From NCBI GenBank assembly GCA_013284265.1, contig JABTBR010000026.1, positions 28,492 through 92,491 on the forward strand: a stretch of DNA of 64,000 nucleotides, in the 5' to 3' direction. The notes under the pieces were generated by a model that worked only from the letters and a program-made list of their open reading frames with translations, did not search any database and was not told where the DNA came from. Source of the stretch: Oxalobacteraceae bacterium (lineage in GTDB: Bacteria > Pseudomonadota > Gammaproteobacteria > Burkholderiales > Burkholderiaceae_D). The position numbers and the translations under genes were made by a program. Below, piece after piece: positions 1 through 10,266 of the stretch (the stretch's first letter is position 1; each line of letters begins with the position of its first letter).

Positions 1-1
1 C

Positions 2-103
2 AGCATGGCGCTGGCCGATATGGTCGAAGGACTGCGCATCGCGGTGCGTACCACGCTGACCGTGCAGTCGGATATGCGCGAGGCCGGCGGCCTGACGCAC
101 TGA
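2..103 (+). CDS. C-terminal fragment of an unidentified protein
   Basis: An open frame enters from the left edge and stops at TGA 101-103. The visible 33 residues include ALADMVEGLRIAVRTTLTV and end REAGGLTH. They look helical and soluble, but no family can be recognised. The gene converges on the large Ig-repeat protein across a strong GC hairpin. Function unknown. Confidence 0.6.
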   Translation, partial: SMALADMVEGLRIAVRTTLTVQSDMREAGGLTH

Positions 104-127
104 ATTCAGGCTGAGCTGGCAGCTCTA

Positions 128-157
128 CCGGCCGCGCACCTGGCGCGGCCGGATCTT
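128..157. terminator. GC-rich hairpin between convergent genes
   Basis: Perfect 10-bp arms CCGGCCGCGC (128-137) and GCGCGGCCGG (143-152) with a 5-nt loop are followed by a short pyrimidine-rich run on the plus strand. It lies between the stop of the left-edge gene and the stop of the leftward repeat protein, so it may terminate both. The T-tract is short, so efficiency is uncertain. Confidence 0.5.
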
Positions 158-161
158 TCTG

Positions 162-3100
162 CTACCAGAGGTTTTCCATCGGTGCCGCGGCATTACCGGT
201 CAGGACGGCGTCGACATGATTGGCGTCGGCGGTATTGTCCGGTGCCGCTTGCGCGTTCACCGGGGCGACCAGCTGGGTACCCAGCGGTGCACCGGTCGCC
301 CGTTGAATCCAGCTATGCACGTCGAGGCGGGCCTGGAACAGCGTGGCGTCATCCCTGAGACTGTCCATATACAGGTTGGCCTGGGCGAGCGCGCCCGCGC
401 CGGAGTAGCCTGCTACTTCCGCACTGGTGTCCATATAGTGCGTAAAGTACTCCGCCGCCATGACCTTGCTGACCTCCTTGCCAATATCGCTGAGTTGGGC
501 ACCGTTGAATATTTCAATAAATATCCTGGCGCGGCTGATGCTGCCGTCATCGAGCTTGCCGACCCAGAAGTTTTCTCCGGGTAAAGGCGAGCGGTCGAAC
601 AGGTTCTGGTAAATCCTGTCCACCATCTGGCTATTCGTCAGCGTGTCATAGATCGCGTGGAACTCGGGTGTGGTCGCCATGAAATCCAGGTGCTCATAAA
701 TGGTGCGGGGATGGACCGGGTCGTTAAACAGCTGCAAGGTGTTCGCCAGCCCCTGGACGTCGGCGGGGCGGTTGAATACGGCAACATACAGTTTCTGGAT
801 ATCGTTGACGTAGTTGCGGGCGTCGTCCACCTGGGTGACGTCCACGGTGACATAGCCGACGTTGCCCGTGTTGAGCGTATAGCTGAACTGGGCTTTGCCA
901 TAGAAATTGGCCAGTGGTGTGAACTTGATATTGCCGCCAGCGTCGAAGACCACCGGTCCGCCCACCAGCGCCTTGACGCTGGCGATGGACAGCGCGGTAT
1001 CCGGATCGTAGTCATTGGCCAGCAGCGTTGCCTTGGAGACAGTGAAGATATTATCTTCCAGCACCGTCCCACTGTCGTTGCCCACCTCGGTGGGGTCGTC
1101 GACGTCGGGCGGCGGCAGGATTGTGACATCGAGGGTGCCCGACGCGGCGCTGGCGTTGCCGGCCAGGTCAGTCTGCACGGCGCTGAACTGGATATGGTTG
1201 CCCGGCGCGAGCGACACGCTGGCGGTCCAGTCGCCATTGGCATTGGCGGTGCCTGCGGCGCCGCTGATCAGCGTGCCGTTGGCATACAGGCGGATGGACG
1301 CGCCGGGTTCGGCACCGCTACCTTTGAATGACTGCGTGGCGGCATCGGTGATGTTGTCGCTCCCCGAGGCGCCGGTATCCGACGTCAGATCAGGTGCCGA
1401 CGGCGCCGTCACCTGCGTATCGATCTTGAGCGGCAGGGGAGCCGAGAGTACCGAGGCATTGCCGGCCAGGTCGGTGGCGATGGTGGTGATCGAGTGCGTG
1501 CCATCGCCGAGCGCGCTGGCTGGCAGGTATTTCCAGGCTCCGGCCGCATTGGCGTACACGGTGGAGATCTGCGTGCCGTTGTCGTACACATCGACCCGTG
1601 CATTGGCTTCGGTGGTCCCGCTCAGCGTAGGCAGATTGATTTTGGTAATGTTGTCGGTGTTTAATTTTCCGGTATCCTCAGCCGTCCCCAGATCGGCGAT
1701 GCTGGCCACCGGAACCGTGAAGTCGATGGTGAGCGTGAGTGGCGCCGACGATGAAAGATTGCCGGCGAGATCCTTGGAGCTGGCGTAAATGGTGTGCGGA
1801 CCGCTGGTCAGCGCCGTGGTGGCGATGCTCCAGTTACCTTGCGCATCGGCATTTCCGAAGCCGACCTTGACGGCCCCCTCGTACAGTTCGACCAATATAC
1901 CGGCTTCCGCCGTGCCAGTCAGTATCGGCGTCTTGATCTTGGTGACACTGTCGTAGTTGAACTGCCCGGTATCCGACGCAGCCTCGATCACCGGCCGGGA
2001 TGCGGCGACCGGCAAGGTGGTGTCGATCGTGATGGTGAGCGCATCGGACACGGGCGAGACATTGCCCGCCACATCGGAGGCAACCGCCGTGATGCTGTGC
2101 TGGCTGTCGCTGAGCACGCTGGTCGACGTGATCGTCCATTTGCCTGCGGCATCGGTCACGGCTTTGCCGATCTCGCCGCCATCGCTATACAGTGTCACGG
2201 TGCTGCCCACCTTGGCGCTGCCGCTGATAATCGGTTTGCTGACACTGGTGATATTGTCGGTCGTCAGAATGCCTTTGTCGGAAGCGGTGGTCAGGTCCAG
2301 TGCCGCCGGCTTGGCGATGGCGGCCCCGTTGACGATGACGGACAGTGCCGCCGAAGCGGCCGACAGATTGCCTGCCGCATCCTTGGCTTTGACCGTCATC
2401 GAATGGGTGCTGTCGCTGAGCATCACATTGCTGGTGATTTTCCAGGCGCCGCCCGCGTCCGCGCTGGCCGAGCCAACGGCGACGCCGTTGTCGTACAGGA
2501 ACACTTCGGCAAATGCCTCGGCCTGGCCGCCAAACGTTGGCTGCTTGACGTTGGTGTTGTTGTCGGTGTTGGAGAAGCCATGGTCCGAGTCGACCAGCAG
2601 ATCCGGCGCCGCCGGCGCCACCGGCGCCGTGGTATCGATCACCACGCGCAGGGGTTCCGACTTGGCCCAGTTGTCGGCCAGGTCGACTATGCGTGCCGTC
2701 ATGTCGTGCGAGCCAGCCGTCAGTGCCGATGAGGTGATGGTCCATTTTCCGCTCGCATCTGTCGTGGCCGAGCCGCGCAGCACTTCCCCGTCGTACAGTT
2801 TGACCAGGGAGCCCGCCGTCGCGATGCCGGTAAACACCGGTGCGGTGACGCTGGTGATGTTGTCGGCGTTGGAGAGGCCGCTGTCGGAATCTATGCGCAG
2901 ATCAGGCTGGCTCGGCGCCGGATCGGCGATCGTGTCGAGCATGATATTGAGCTGGCTCGACAGGATCGAAATGTTGCCGGCGACGTCGGTTGCGGTGGCG
3001 CTCAGCGCATGCTTGCCTTCGCCTGTCAGCGTGACGTCGCTGGTGATGGTCCAGGCGCCGTTCGCGCCAGCCAGTGTGCTACCGATCTGCGTGCCGCCAT

Positions 3101-5711
3101 CGAACAGGGTGATCAGCAGCGAGTCGACCGGCGCGGTGCCGCTGATGGTGGGCCGGGTGTTGTTGCTCAGGTTGTCGGTGTTGGAGCTGCCACTGTCCGA
3201 GGCCGGCGCCAGGTCGAGCGCGGTTGGCGTGCCCGGCGTCAGCAGATCGATGTTGAACACGATTTGGCCCGCCGCGGATTTGTTGCCGGCCGCATCGGTG
3301 GCATAGGCCTTCAACGTGGTGGTCGGTCCATTCGGCAAGCTCACGAGGGAGGTGATCTGCCAGTCGCCGTTGGCATCGGCCGTGCCCTTGCCCAGCGAGG
3401 TGAGGCCATTGAACAGCTCCACGCTGCTGCCGGCCTCCGCTTTGCCGCCGATGGTGGGCGTAGCGATATTGGTGATGTTGTCCGTGCGGGAGCGTCCGCT
3501 ATCGGCCAAGTCCAGCAGATCGAGTGCGCTAGGCGCCGCCGGCGCGCTGGCGTCGAGCGTCACGCTCAACTGGTCCGACATGGCCGAGGCATTGCCGGCC
3601 AGGTCGGTCACCTGGACCGTCATCTGATGTTGGCCGGCGCTCAGCGCGGTGGCCGTTGCGCTCCACAGGCCGGCGGCGTCGGCGGTCTTGGTGGCGATCA
3701 GGGTGCCGTCCGCATACAGGTTGACGGTGGCGCCGGCTTCGGCGACGCCGTCATATACGGGCTGCATGGTGCTGGTGATGTTGTCGTCGTTGCTGCCGGT
3801 GTCGCTGGTGGAAACCATATTGGGCGCGGCCGGTTTGGCGCTCACGGTGTCGATGGTGACCGGCAGCTTGGGCGAATCGGGCGATAGATTGCCGGCCATA
3901 TCCATGTAGCGGGTGGTGATGTCGCGCACGCCGTCGGCCAGCGCGACGGTGCTGTCGATATTCCACTGGCCGCTGGCATTGCTCAAGCCACGTCCGATTT
4001 CCTGGCCATCGGCGAACAGCACCACGGTGGTGCTGGCCAGGCCGGTGCCGCTGAAGGCCGCCAGCTGCGCGTTGGTGAGATTGTCGTAGTTGAACTTGCC
4101 GCTGTCGAATTTGTACGACAGATCGGGCGCCGTGGCGGGCGCGGACAGGGCGATGGTGTCGACGGTGATCAGCAGGACATCCGACGCGATGGCGTCGTTG
4201 CCTGCCGCATCGCGCGCGCGCGCCGTGATCGGGTGCTGGCCTTCGCCCAGCGCGCCGGTGGTCAGTGTCCACACGCCGTTCGCGTCGGCGGCGCTGTTGC
4301 CGATGAGAGTCTCGCCATCGTAGACGGCGATGGCGGCGAGCGCTTCGCTGAGGCCGCTTAGCGAAGGCGTATTGTCGTTGGTGTAGTCGTCGCTTGTCGA
4401 GACGCCGCCATCGGAGGTCGTCAGCAGATCGGGCTTGCCGGGCTGGGCCAGCTGGGTGTCAATCTCGATGTCCAGCGCGACCGGGGCCAGCACATTGCCG
4501 GCGAGGTCGCTGGTGCCGACCGTCAGATGATGGATGCCATCGGCCAGCACGCCGGTCGTGAAGGACCAGGCGCCGCTGGCGTCGGCGCTGGCGTTGCCGA
4601 TCTGCTGCCCGCCATCGAACAGGGCCAGCAAGGCACCCGCTTCGGCGCTGCCGCTCAGCGTGGGCGTGTTGACGCGGGTCAGCCTGTCGCTGTTGGAGCT
4701 GCCGCTGTCGCTGGCCGTTGCCAGGTCGATGGTGGTGGCCGCGCTGATCTGGGTGTCGATCCGGACCTGGAGCTGCGCCGAGGCAGCTCCGCTGTTGCCG
4801 GCCGCGTCAGTCGCGCGTGCGGACAGTGCGTGCGGGCCTTCGGACAGCGGCGCGGTCTGGAAGGACCAGGCGCCCAGGCTGTCGGCGGTGGTGCTGCCCA
4901 GCTGGATGAGACCGTCATAGACGTCGACGCGGGCATTCGCTTCGGCGCTGCCGATCAGCTTGGGGGTGCTGAGCGCGGTGATTCCATCTGTATTGAACAG
5001 TCCGCTGTCGTCGTTAGCGAGCAATTGCGGGATGGCCGGCGCCGCCGGCGCCTGGCGGTCGATGGTGACGGCCAGGCTGGGCGAGCGCAGCACGCTGACG
5101 TTGCCCGCCAGATCGACCTGATCGATCGAAAAGAGGATGTTCTGGCCATCGGCCAGTCCACCGGCATTCACCGTCCAGTTTCCCAGCGCATCGACCTTGC
5201 CGGCGGCGATGGCGATCCCGTTGGCGTACAGGTTCACGGTGGCGCCCGGTTCGCCAGCGCCGCCAAAGACCAGATCGGCGGCGTTGGTGATGTTATCGCC
5301 AGGGTTGGCGCTATCGGACAGGGAGGACAGATCGGGGGCGGCAGCCTGGGCGGGGGCGCTACGGTCGATCGTGATGACGAGGGGCAGTGAAGGTCCGCTG
5401 CGGCTCCCTGTGCCCATGTTGGCGATGGCCCGGTAGGTATGAAGGCCCTCGCCCGGCTGCGAGCTGGTTTGAATTGACCAGCTACCGTCGGCGTCGACGG
5501 AGCTTGATCCAAGGGGGAGGCTGCCTTCATAGAGCGTGACGGAGGAACCGGGCGTGCCGAAACCGGTGACGGCGGGCTTCAGGACGTTGGTGTAATTATC
5601 TGTGTGGGAGGGACCGCTGTCGCTTAGCGTGGTGAGAACAAGTCCATAGGGTACGAGCAGTGTGAGAGGGACTTCTGCTGGCTGAGCTGCTGCTTGAGGA
5701 AGCTGTGTCAT
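162..5711 (-). CDS. Giant Ig-like repeat surface protein with DUF4214 C-terminus
   Basis: 1,849 residues. After a short N-terminus without a Sec signal peptide come 15 tandem bacterial Ig-like repeats of about 95-100 residues (about 27-1535). Each has the frame SDSGxSNTDNIT, a GxAEAGxxVxLYDG strand pair, ADAxGxW, and AxDxAGNxS leading into VTID. A VCBS/cadherin-like segment (about 1537-1634; EDNIFTVSKATLLANDYDPD) and a DUF4214 region (about 1635-1800) with two half-repeats, YVAVFNRPADVQGL and YQNLFDRSPLPGENFW, follow. This layout is typical of type I-secreted adhesins or S-layer-like surface proteins, with the secretion signal expected at the C-terminus. No type I exporter genes are in view. 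Adhesion is inferred. Confidence 0.85.
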   Translation of the reverse strand: MTQLPQAAAQPAEVPLTLLVPYGLVLTTLSDSGPSHTDNYTNVLKPAVTGFGTPGSSVTLYEGSLPLGSSSVDADGSWSIQTSSQPGEGLHTYRAIANMGTGSRSGPSLPLVITIDRSAPAQAAAPDLSSLSDSANPGDNITNAADLVFGGAGEPGATVNLYANGIAIAAGKVDALGNWTVNAGGLADGQNILFSIDQVDLAGNVSVLRSPSLAVTIDRQAPAAPAIPQLLANDDSGLFNTDGITALSTPKLIGSAEANARVDVYDGLIQLGSTTADSLGAWSFQTAPLSEGPHALSARATDAAGNSGAASAQLQVRIDTQISAATTIDLATASDSGSSNSDRLTRVNTPTLSGSAEAGALLALFDGGQQIGNASADASGAWSFTTGVLADGIHHLTVGTSDLAGNVLAPVALDIEIDTQLAQPGKPDLLTTSDGGVSTSDDYTNDNTPSLSGLSEALAAIAVYDGETLIGNSAADANGVWTLTTGALGEGQHPITARARDAAGNDAIASDVLLITVDTIALSAPATAPDLSYKFDSGKFNYDNLTNAQLAAFSGTGLASTTVVLFADGQEIGRGLSNASGQWNIDSTVALADGVRDITTRYMDMAGNLSPDSPKLPVTIDTVSAKPAAPNMVSTSDTGSNDDNITSTMQPVYDGVAEAGATVNLYADGTLIATKTADAAGLWSATATALSAGQHQMTVQVTDLAGNASAMSDQLSVTLDASAPAAPSALDLLDLADSGRSRTDNITNIATPTIGGKAEAGSSVELFNGLTSLGKGTADANGDWQITSLVSLPNGPTTTLKAYATDAAGNKSAAGQIVFNIDLLTPGTPTALDLAPASDSGSSNTDNLSNNTRPTISGTAPVDSLLITLFDGGTQIGSTLAGANGAWTITSDVTLTGEGKHALSATATDVAGNISILSSQLNIMLDTIADPAPSQPDLRIDSDSGLSNADNITSVTAPVFTGIATAGSLVKLYDGEVLRGSATTDASGKWTITSSALTAGSHDMTARIVDLADNWAKSEPLRVVIDTTAPVAPAAPDLLVDSDHGFSNTDNNTNVKQPTFGGQAEAFAEVFLYDNGVAVGSASADAGGAWKITSNVMLSDSTHSMTVKAKDAAGNLSAASAALSVIVNGAAIAKPAALDLTTASDKGILTTDNITSVSKPIISGSAKVGSTVTLYSDGGEIGKAVTDAAGKWTITSTSVLSDSQHSITAVASDVAGNVSPVSDALTITIDTTLPVAASRPVIEAASDTGQFNYDSVTKIKTPILTGTAEAGILVELYEGAVKVGFGNADAQGNWSIATTALTSGPHTIYASSKDLAGNLSSSAPLTLTIDFTVPVASIADLGTAEDTGKLNTDNITKINLPTLSGTTEANARVDVYDNGTQISTVYANAAGAWKYLPASALGDGTHSITTIATDLAGNASVLSAPLPLKIDTQVTAPSAPDLTSDTGASGSDNITDAATQSFKGSGAEPGASIRLYANGTLISGAAGTANANGDWTASVSLAPGNHIQFSAVQTDLAGNASAASGTLDVTILPPPDVDDPTEVGNDSGTVLEDNIFTVSKATLLANDYDPDTALSIASVKALVGGPVVFDAGGNIKFTPLANFYGKAQFSYTLNTGNVGYVTVDVTQVDDARNYVNDIQKLYVAVFNRPADVQGLANTLQLFNDPVHPRTIYEHLDFMATTPEFHAIYDTLTNSQMVDRIYQNLFDRSPLPGENFWVGKLDDGSISRARIFIEIFNGAQLSDIGKEVSKVMAAEYFTHYMDTSAEVAGYSGAGALAQANLYMDSLRDDATLFQARLDVHSWIQRATGAPLGTQLVAPVNAQAAPDNTADANHVDAVLTGNAAAPMENLW
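1107..5633 (-). repeat. 15 tandem Ig-like coding repeats (about 300 bp each)
   Basis: DNA encoding the Ig-like units of the giant surface protein. Units begin at recognisable SDSG...DNIT motifs and are diverged, not identical, at DNA level. They vary slightly in length, so this is an old expansion rather than a recent satellite. Confidence 0.8.
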
Positions 5712-5740
5712 ATTTACCCTGAGTCAATGGTTGAGTCAGC

Positions 5741-5800
5741 GCCGGCCGCGGGTGGCCGGCGGCGTAGTTTCTTCCCGACGGAAAATATTCCGTCAGGGAA
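5741..5800. promoter_or_regulatory. Two hairpins in the leader of the Ig-repeat gene
   Basis: Two inverted repeats lie just upstream of the start at 5711. One is GCCGGCC (5741-5747) with GGCCGGC (5754-5760). The other is an imperfect palindrome at 5772-5800 built on TTCCCGACGGAA and TTCCGTCAGGGAA. They fall inside the predicted untranslated leader and could affect mRNA stability, translation or regulator binding. Which of these is inference. Confidence 0.4.
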
Positions 5801-5861
5801 AAATTACGCTATCGGTAAAATAGTGGCAACGAAACAATTGTTATATTTGTTACTTAATTAA

Positions 5862-5890
5862 ATAATGTTTGATTTTTGAGTATTTAACAA
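5862..5890 (-). promoter_or_regulatory. Candidate sigma-70 promoter of the Ig-repeat gene
   Basis: Read on the minus strand, TTGTTA (5885-5890) and CATTAT (5862-5867) are separated by 17 bp within a strikingly AT-rich gap (about 5800-5900) between the surface protein and lysR. Transcription would start near 5855 and give a leader of about 140 nt carrying the hairpins at 5741-5800. Confidence 0.4.
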
Positions 5891-5926
5891 CAGTTGGTGC
5901 CGGTTTTCATCCGCGCCACCGCTGGT

Positions 5927-6835
5927 TTACTCCAGCCGCGAGGGCGGGTTGAGGATATTCAGGAAAGCCCGCACCACCGGCGCGTCGTCCAGCGCGGTAT
6001 AGCTGATGTAGAGATTGGCCGAGGGAGGATTGCTGCGGATCGGCAGGAACACCACGCCGGGCCAGCCGATACGGCTGGTCGTTTCCGGCACCAGGGTCAC
6101 GCCCAGACCCGCGCCCACCATGGCCAGCAGGGTTTGCGGCTCGTTCGCTTCCTGGAAGATCACCGGCTCGAAGCCGGCCTTGACGCAGCACTGGATCAGG
6201 TAGCGCGGGAAGGCCGATTTATCCAGCGCCAGGGTCAGCATGGGCTCGTTGGCGATATCCATCATCTCGATTTCGCTCTGCGTGGCCAGCGGGTGATGTT
6301 CATTGATCGCCACGCACACATCTTCGCGGAAGCACAGCTCCTGGCGCAGATTGTCGCGCTTGAGTTCATCGTCGTCCAGTTTCGGCTCGCGCCAGAAACC
6401 CACGTCGATCTGCTTGGCGCGCAGCGCCTCGTACTGCACATTCGGTCCCAGCTCGTGCAGGGTCCAGGTCACGCGCGGGAACTTGGTCTGGAATTCCTCC
6501 AGCAGGCTGGGGATCGGTCCCCACATGGCCGAACCGACGATGCCCACGCGCAGGCGGCCCACTTCGCCGCGGTCGATCTGGCGGATGGTGTCGATCGTCA
6601 TGCGCATCTTGCCCAGCAGCTCGGCCGCTTCCGTCATCAGCGCGCGGCCCGCCACCGTCAGCTCGAAGGTGCGGGTGGTGCGCGCGAACAGGCGCACACC
6701 GAGTTCGCTTTCGAGCTTCATGATCTGCTGGCTCAGCGGCGGCTGCGAGATGTGCAGGCGCTCGGCGGCGCGGCTGAAGCTTTTCTCTTCGGCGACGGCG
6801 AGAAAATAGCGTAACTGTTTCAGGTCGATGGACAT
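5927..6835 (-). CDS. LysR-family regulator, last gene of the psu operon
   Basis: 302 residues with the standard LysR layout. The N-terminal winged helix is LKQLRYFLAVAEEKSFSRAA then LHISQPPLSQQIMKLE, followed by a periplasmic-binding-protein-like effector domain (about 90-295). The start lies 15 bp after the psuG stop with no obvious Shine-Dalgarno, suggesting co-transcription with psuK-psuG. The effector domain resembles the CatR/BenM-like group in length, but the ligand cannot be read. Control of the pseudouridine or neighbouring surface-protein gene is inference from position. Confidence 0.85.
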   Translation of the reverse strand: MSIDLKQLRYFLAVAEEKSFSRAAERLHISQPPLSQQIMKLESELGVRLFARTTRTFELTVAGRALMTEAAELLGKMRMTIDTIRQIDRGEVGRLRVGIVGSAMWGPIPSLLEEFQTKFPRVTWTLHELGPNVQYEALRAKQIDVGFWREPKLDDDELKRDNLRQELCFREDVCVAINEHHPLATQSEIEMMDIANEPMLTLALDKSAFPRYLIQCCVKAGFEPVIFQEANEPQTLLAMVGAGLGVTLVPETTSRIGWPGVVFLPIRSNPPSANLYISYTALDDAPVVRAFLNILNPPSRLE

Positions 6836-6850
6836 GGTGTCGTGGTGTGA

Positions 6851-7771
<921 letters not shown>

Positions 7772-7782
7772 GATGGGTTCCT

Positions 7783-8991
7783 TCAGGTGAGGTGGGTGGC
7801 GGCGGGCAGGGAAGCGGAGGCGCCGGACGCGCCGGCATCCGGGACCAGGTCGTCGAACAGGCCGGCATCCAATGCGGGGACGACGGTGCTGCGGCAGGCC
7901 AGCGTCAGCGCGGACAGGCGCAGGCCGCAGCGGCAGGCCTGCGCCAGGTCGGCCTTGCCCTGATCGGCGCTGTGGTAGAGCGACCAGCATACAGCGGCGG
8001 CGAAGGCATCGCCCGCACCGGTGACGTCGACGACATCGACATCGAGCGCGGCCAGCCAGGCCAGCTCGCCGCCATCGGTGTAATACACGCCTTCGCTGCC
8101 GCAGGTGACGATGACGTCGCGCGCGCCGTCGGCCTGCAGGGCGCGGCAGGCGGCGGCCAGGTCGGCGCGGCCGGGCAGGGCGCGGCCGGCGCGCGCTTCC
8201 AGCTCGCCGCGGTTGAGGATCAGCAGGCGCAGGCCGTGCAGCCGGGCGGGCAGGCGCGCCATCTTCGGCTGCGACACGGCGACGATCACCAGCGGCGCGC
8301 CATCGCCCGCGCCGTTGCTCGGGCCGTTGTTCGCGCCGTTGTTCGTGATGCCGCGGGCGGCGTCGGCCAGCAGGGCTGCGATGCTCTCGCGTGGCAGGTT
8401 CAGGTCGGCCACGGTCAGCGCGGCGCCGGCGCGCTGCGGCAGGCGGCTGGCCAGGAAGGCCGGGTCGATCCGTTCATAGATGGCCATGTCGGCCAGCGCC
8501 ACCACCAGTTCGCCCGCGTGATCGAGTACCGCCGTATAGGTGCCGCTGATGGCGTCCGTCAGCAGCATGCTGCCGCGGGTGTCGATGCCGGCCGCTTCCG
8601 CGTGCTGCTGCAGCGCGCGTCCGGCCGCGTCGTGGCCCAGCACCGTCAGCAGGGCGGTGGGCAGTTTCAGGCGCGCCAGGTTCTCGGCGATGTTGCGGGC
8701 CACGCCGCCGAACACTTCCTCGGCATTGGCCGGGTTCGAGGTGCCCATTTGCAGCGGCGCCACGGTGCGCAGCTTGCGGTCCAGATTGGCCGCGCCTATA
8801 CATAACAGGGGACGCTGGCCGGGCAGCACATAGGCGCGCCCGAGCAGGCGGCGCTCGCGGATCAGGCCGGCGATATGGCCGGCCACGGCCGAGCGCGACA
8901 AGCCCAGCTCCGCCGCCAGATCCTGCTGGGAGATGAAGGGATTGGCACGGATCAGCTCGTATAACTGGTCTTTTTTGGAAGTATCGCTCAC
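7783..8991 (-). CDS. psuK: Pseudouridine kinase with N-terminal HTH (PfkB family)
   Basis: 402 residues starting at GTG. Residues about 1-55 form a winged helix-turn-helix ([20 protein letters not shown]). The rest is a PfkB/ribokinase fold with [43 protein letters not shown] and the catalytic loop [11 protein letters not shown]. The best match is the PsuK/YeiC group, which phosphorylates pseudouridine to give the PsuG substrate. The fused DNA-binding domain, as in YeiI-like kinases, suggests the enzyme also regulates its own operon (inference). A low-complexity insert rich in Asn and Gly ([18 protein letters not shown]) sits mid-protein, encoded by short imperfect GC-rich repeats. First gene of psuK-psuG-lysR. 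Confidence 0.85.
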   Translation of the reverse strand: MSDTSKKDQLYELIRANPFISQQDLAAELGLSRSAVAGHIAGLIRERRLLGRAYVLPGQRPLLCIGAANLDRKLRTVAPLQMGTSNPANAEEVFGGVARNIAENLARLKLPTALLTVLGHDAAGRALQQHAEAAGIDTRGSMLLTDAISGTYTAVLDHAGELVVALADMAIYERIDPAFLASRLPQRAGAALTVADLNLPRESIAALLADAARGITNNGANNGPSNGAGDGAPLVIVAVSQPKMARLPARLHGLRLLILNRGELEARAGRALPGRADLAAACRALQADGARDVIVTCGSEGVYYTDGGELAWLAALDVDVVDVTGAGDAFAAAVCWSLYHSADQGKADLAQACRCGLRLSALTLACRSTVVPALDAGLFDDLVPDAGASGASASLPAATHLT

Positions 8992-9030
8992 GGGCGCTTC
9001 AGTCTGAAGGTTCGGCTTACATTCGGATTA

Positions 9031-9073
9031 AACATTTGTTCATGATAGTAAACATATGTCTGCGCAAGATCAA
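9031..9073 (-). promoter_or_regulatory. Candidate psuK promoter with paired operator sites
   Basis: AACATTTGTT (9031-9040) and AACATATGTC (9051-9060) are near-identical elements spaced exactly 20 bp, two helical turns. On the minus strand a weak promoter fits between them: TTGATC (9068-9073), a 16-bp spacer and TACTAT (9046-9051). The pair therefore brackets the -10 box of psuK, as expected for a repressor. The gap 8992-9312 is otherwise without genes and must also hold the xapA promoter; an inverted ATGG-N6-CCAT lies around 9133-9146. Confidence 0.4.
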
Positions 9074-9312
9074 TGTAAACGGCGTTTGATCCCCCTCAAT
9101 TTAGACGAATATCGTATAAAAGCGAAAGAAAAATGGTATTTGCCATACATATAGACCATGATGCATAGTGTCGGCAGTACATTTTTTCGCATCAGCAGCA
9201 GTCCCCGTCAGCCGCCTCGCGCGCAGGGCCGCGCCTTGCACAGCAGGCGCAGCGACCGCGCACCGCAATGGTTGCACGGCAGGCAGTCTCCAACATAAAA
9301 ACGAGGATAACC

Positions 9313-10152
9313 ATGTCGAACAACTCCCCTTTCCAGGCCGCAGCGCTGATCCGCGCCCGCCTTCCCGCCGACTTCCAGCCGCGCGTTGCGATGATCCTCG
9401 GTTCGGGTCTGGGCGTGCTGGCCGAACAGATGAGCGATGCGGTCACCATCAGCTATGACGAGCTGCCAGGCTTCCCGATCAGCACCGTGCACGGCCACGC
9501 CGGCGAGCTGGTGATCGGCACCCTGTCGGGCGTGCAGGTGGTGTGCATGAAGGGCCGCGGCCACGTCTACGAAGGCTATGGCCTGGGCGTGATGACCAGC
9601 GCCGTGCGCACCATGAAGCTGCTGGGCTGCGAGATGCTGTTCGTGACCAATGCGGCCGGTTCGCTGCGTCCCGAAGTGGACGCCGGCAGCTTGGTGGCGT
9701 TGACCGACCATATCAACTTCCTGCCGGGCACCCCGATGATGGGCCCGAACGACGAACGCTTCGGCCCGCGCTTCTTCAGCATGGCCAATGCCTACGACGG
9801 CGAACTGCGCCAGCGGCTGCAGGCCACCGCCGCCGCGCGCAACATCACCCTGCACGAAGGCGTGTACATCGCCTACGCCGGCCCGAACTTCGAAACCCCG
9901 GCCGAGATCCGCGCCTTTGGCCGCCTGGGCGCCGACGTGGTCGGCATGTCGGTGGTGCCGGAAGTGGTGTCGGCGCGCCACTGCGGCCTGAAGGTGATCG
10001 GCGTGTCGGTGATCACCAATCTGGCCGAGGGTCTGTCGCCATTCCCGCTGTCGCATGAGCAGACGCTCAAATATGCGGCGGTCGGCGCCAAGTCGCTCAT
10101 TGAGCTGATCCTGGGCTTCCTGGACACCGTGGCGCAAGCGCCGCAAGCATAA
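9313..10152 (+). CDS. xapA: Purine nucleoside phosphorylase (XapA type)
   Basis: 279 residues, the length of the trimeric PNP/XapA class. It phosphorolyses purine (deoxy)nucleosides to base plus (deoxy)ribose 1-phosphate. Motifs: ILGSGLGVLAE, PGFPISTVHGHAGELVIG, CMKGRGHVYEGYG, FVTNAAGSLRPEV and GMSVVPEVVSARHCGLKV. These follow E. coli XapA closely, more than eukaryote-like PNPs. ATG 9313 is preceded by GAGGA at good spacing; an in-frame earlier ATG at 9268 lacks one. First gene of the rightward nucleoside block, divergent from psuK. Confidence 0.92.
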   Translation: MSNNSPFQAAALIRARLPADFQPRVAMILGSGLGVLAEQMSDAVTISYDELPGFPISTVHGHAGELVIGTLSGVQVVCMKGRGHVYEGYGLGVMTSAVRTMKLLGCEMLFVTNAAGSLRPEVDAGSLVALTDHINFLPGTPMMGPNDERFGPRFFSMANAYDGELRQRLQATAAARNITLHEGVYIAYAGPNFETPAEIRAFGRLGADVVGMSVVPEVVSARHCGLKVIGVSVITNLAEGLSPFPLSHEQTLKYAAVGAKSLIELILGFLDTVAQAPQA

Positions 10153-10159
10153 TCCCTGC

Positions 10160-10183
10160 GGGGCGGCCTGGTCCGCCCCGTTT
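10160..10183 (+). terminator. Hairpin between xapA and deoB
   Basis: GGGGCGG (10160-10166) and CCGCCCC (10173-10179) form a perfect 7-bp stem with a 6-nt loop, followed by only GTTT. It sits 8 bp after xapA. With such a short U-run it is more likely a partial terminator or a 3' end stabiliser than a full stop. Confidence 0.35.
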
Positions 10184-10266
10184 GCATTCCGGCGCAAATT
10201 TCGGCGTAACACCACGCGCCCACACCGACTTAACCTTTATCGTCCGAGCCCGATCGGAGCCACATC

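Noticed and set aside
1107..5633. Regular repeats that could be mistaken for a CRISPR array
   Set aside because: Repeat units are about 300 bp, diverged and in one coding frame of Ig-like domains; no short direct repeats with spacers are present.
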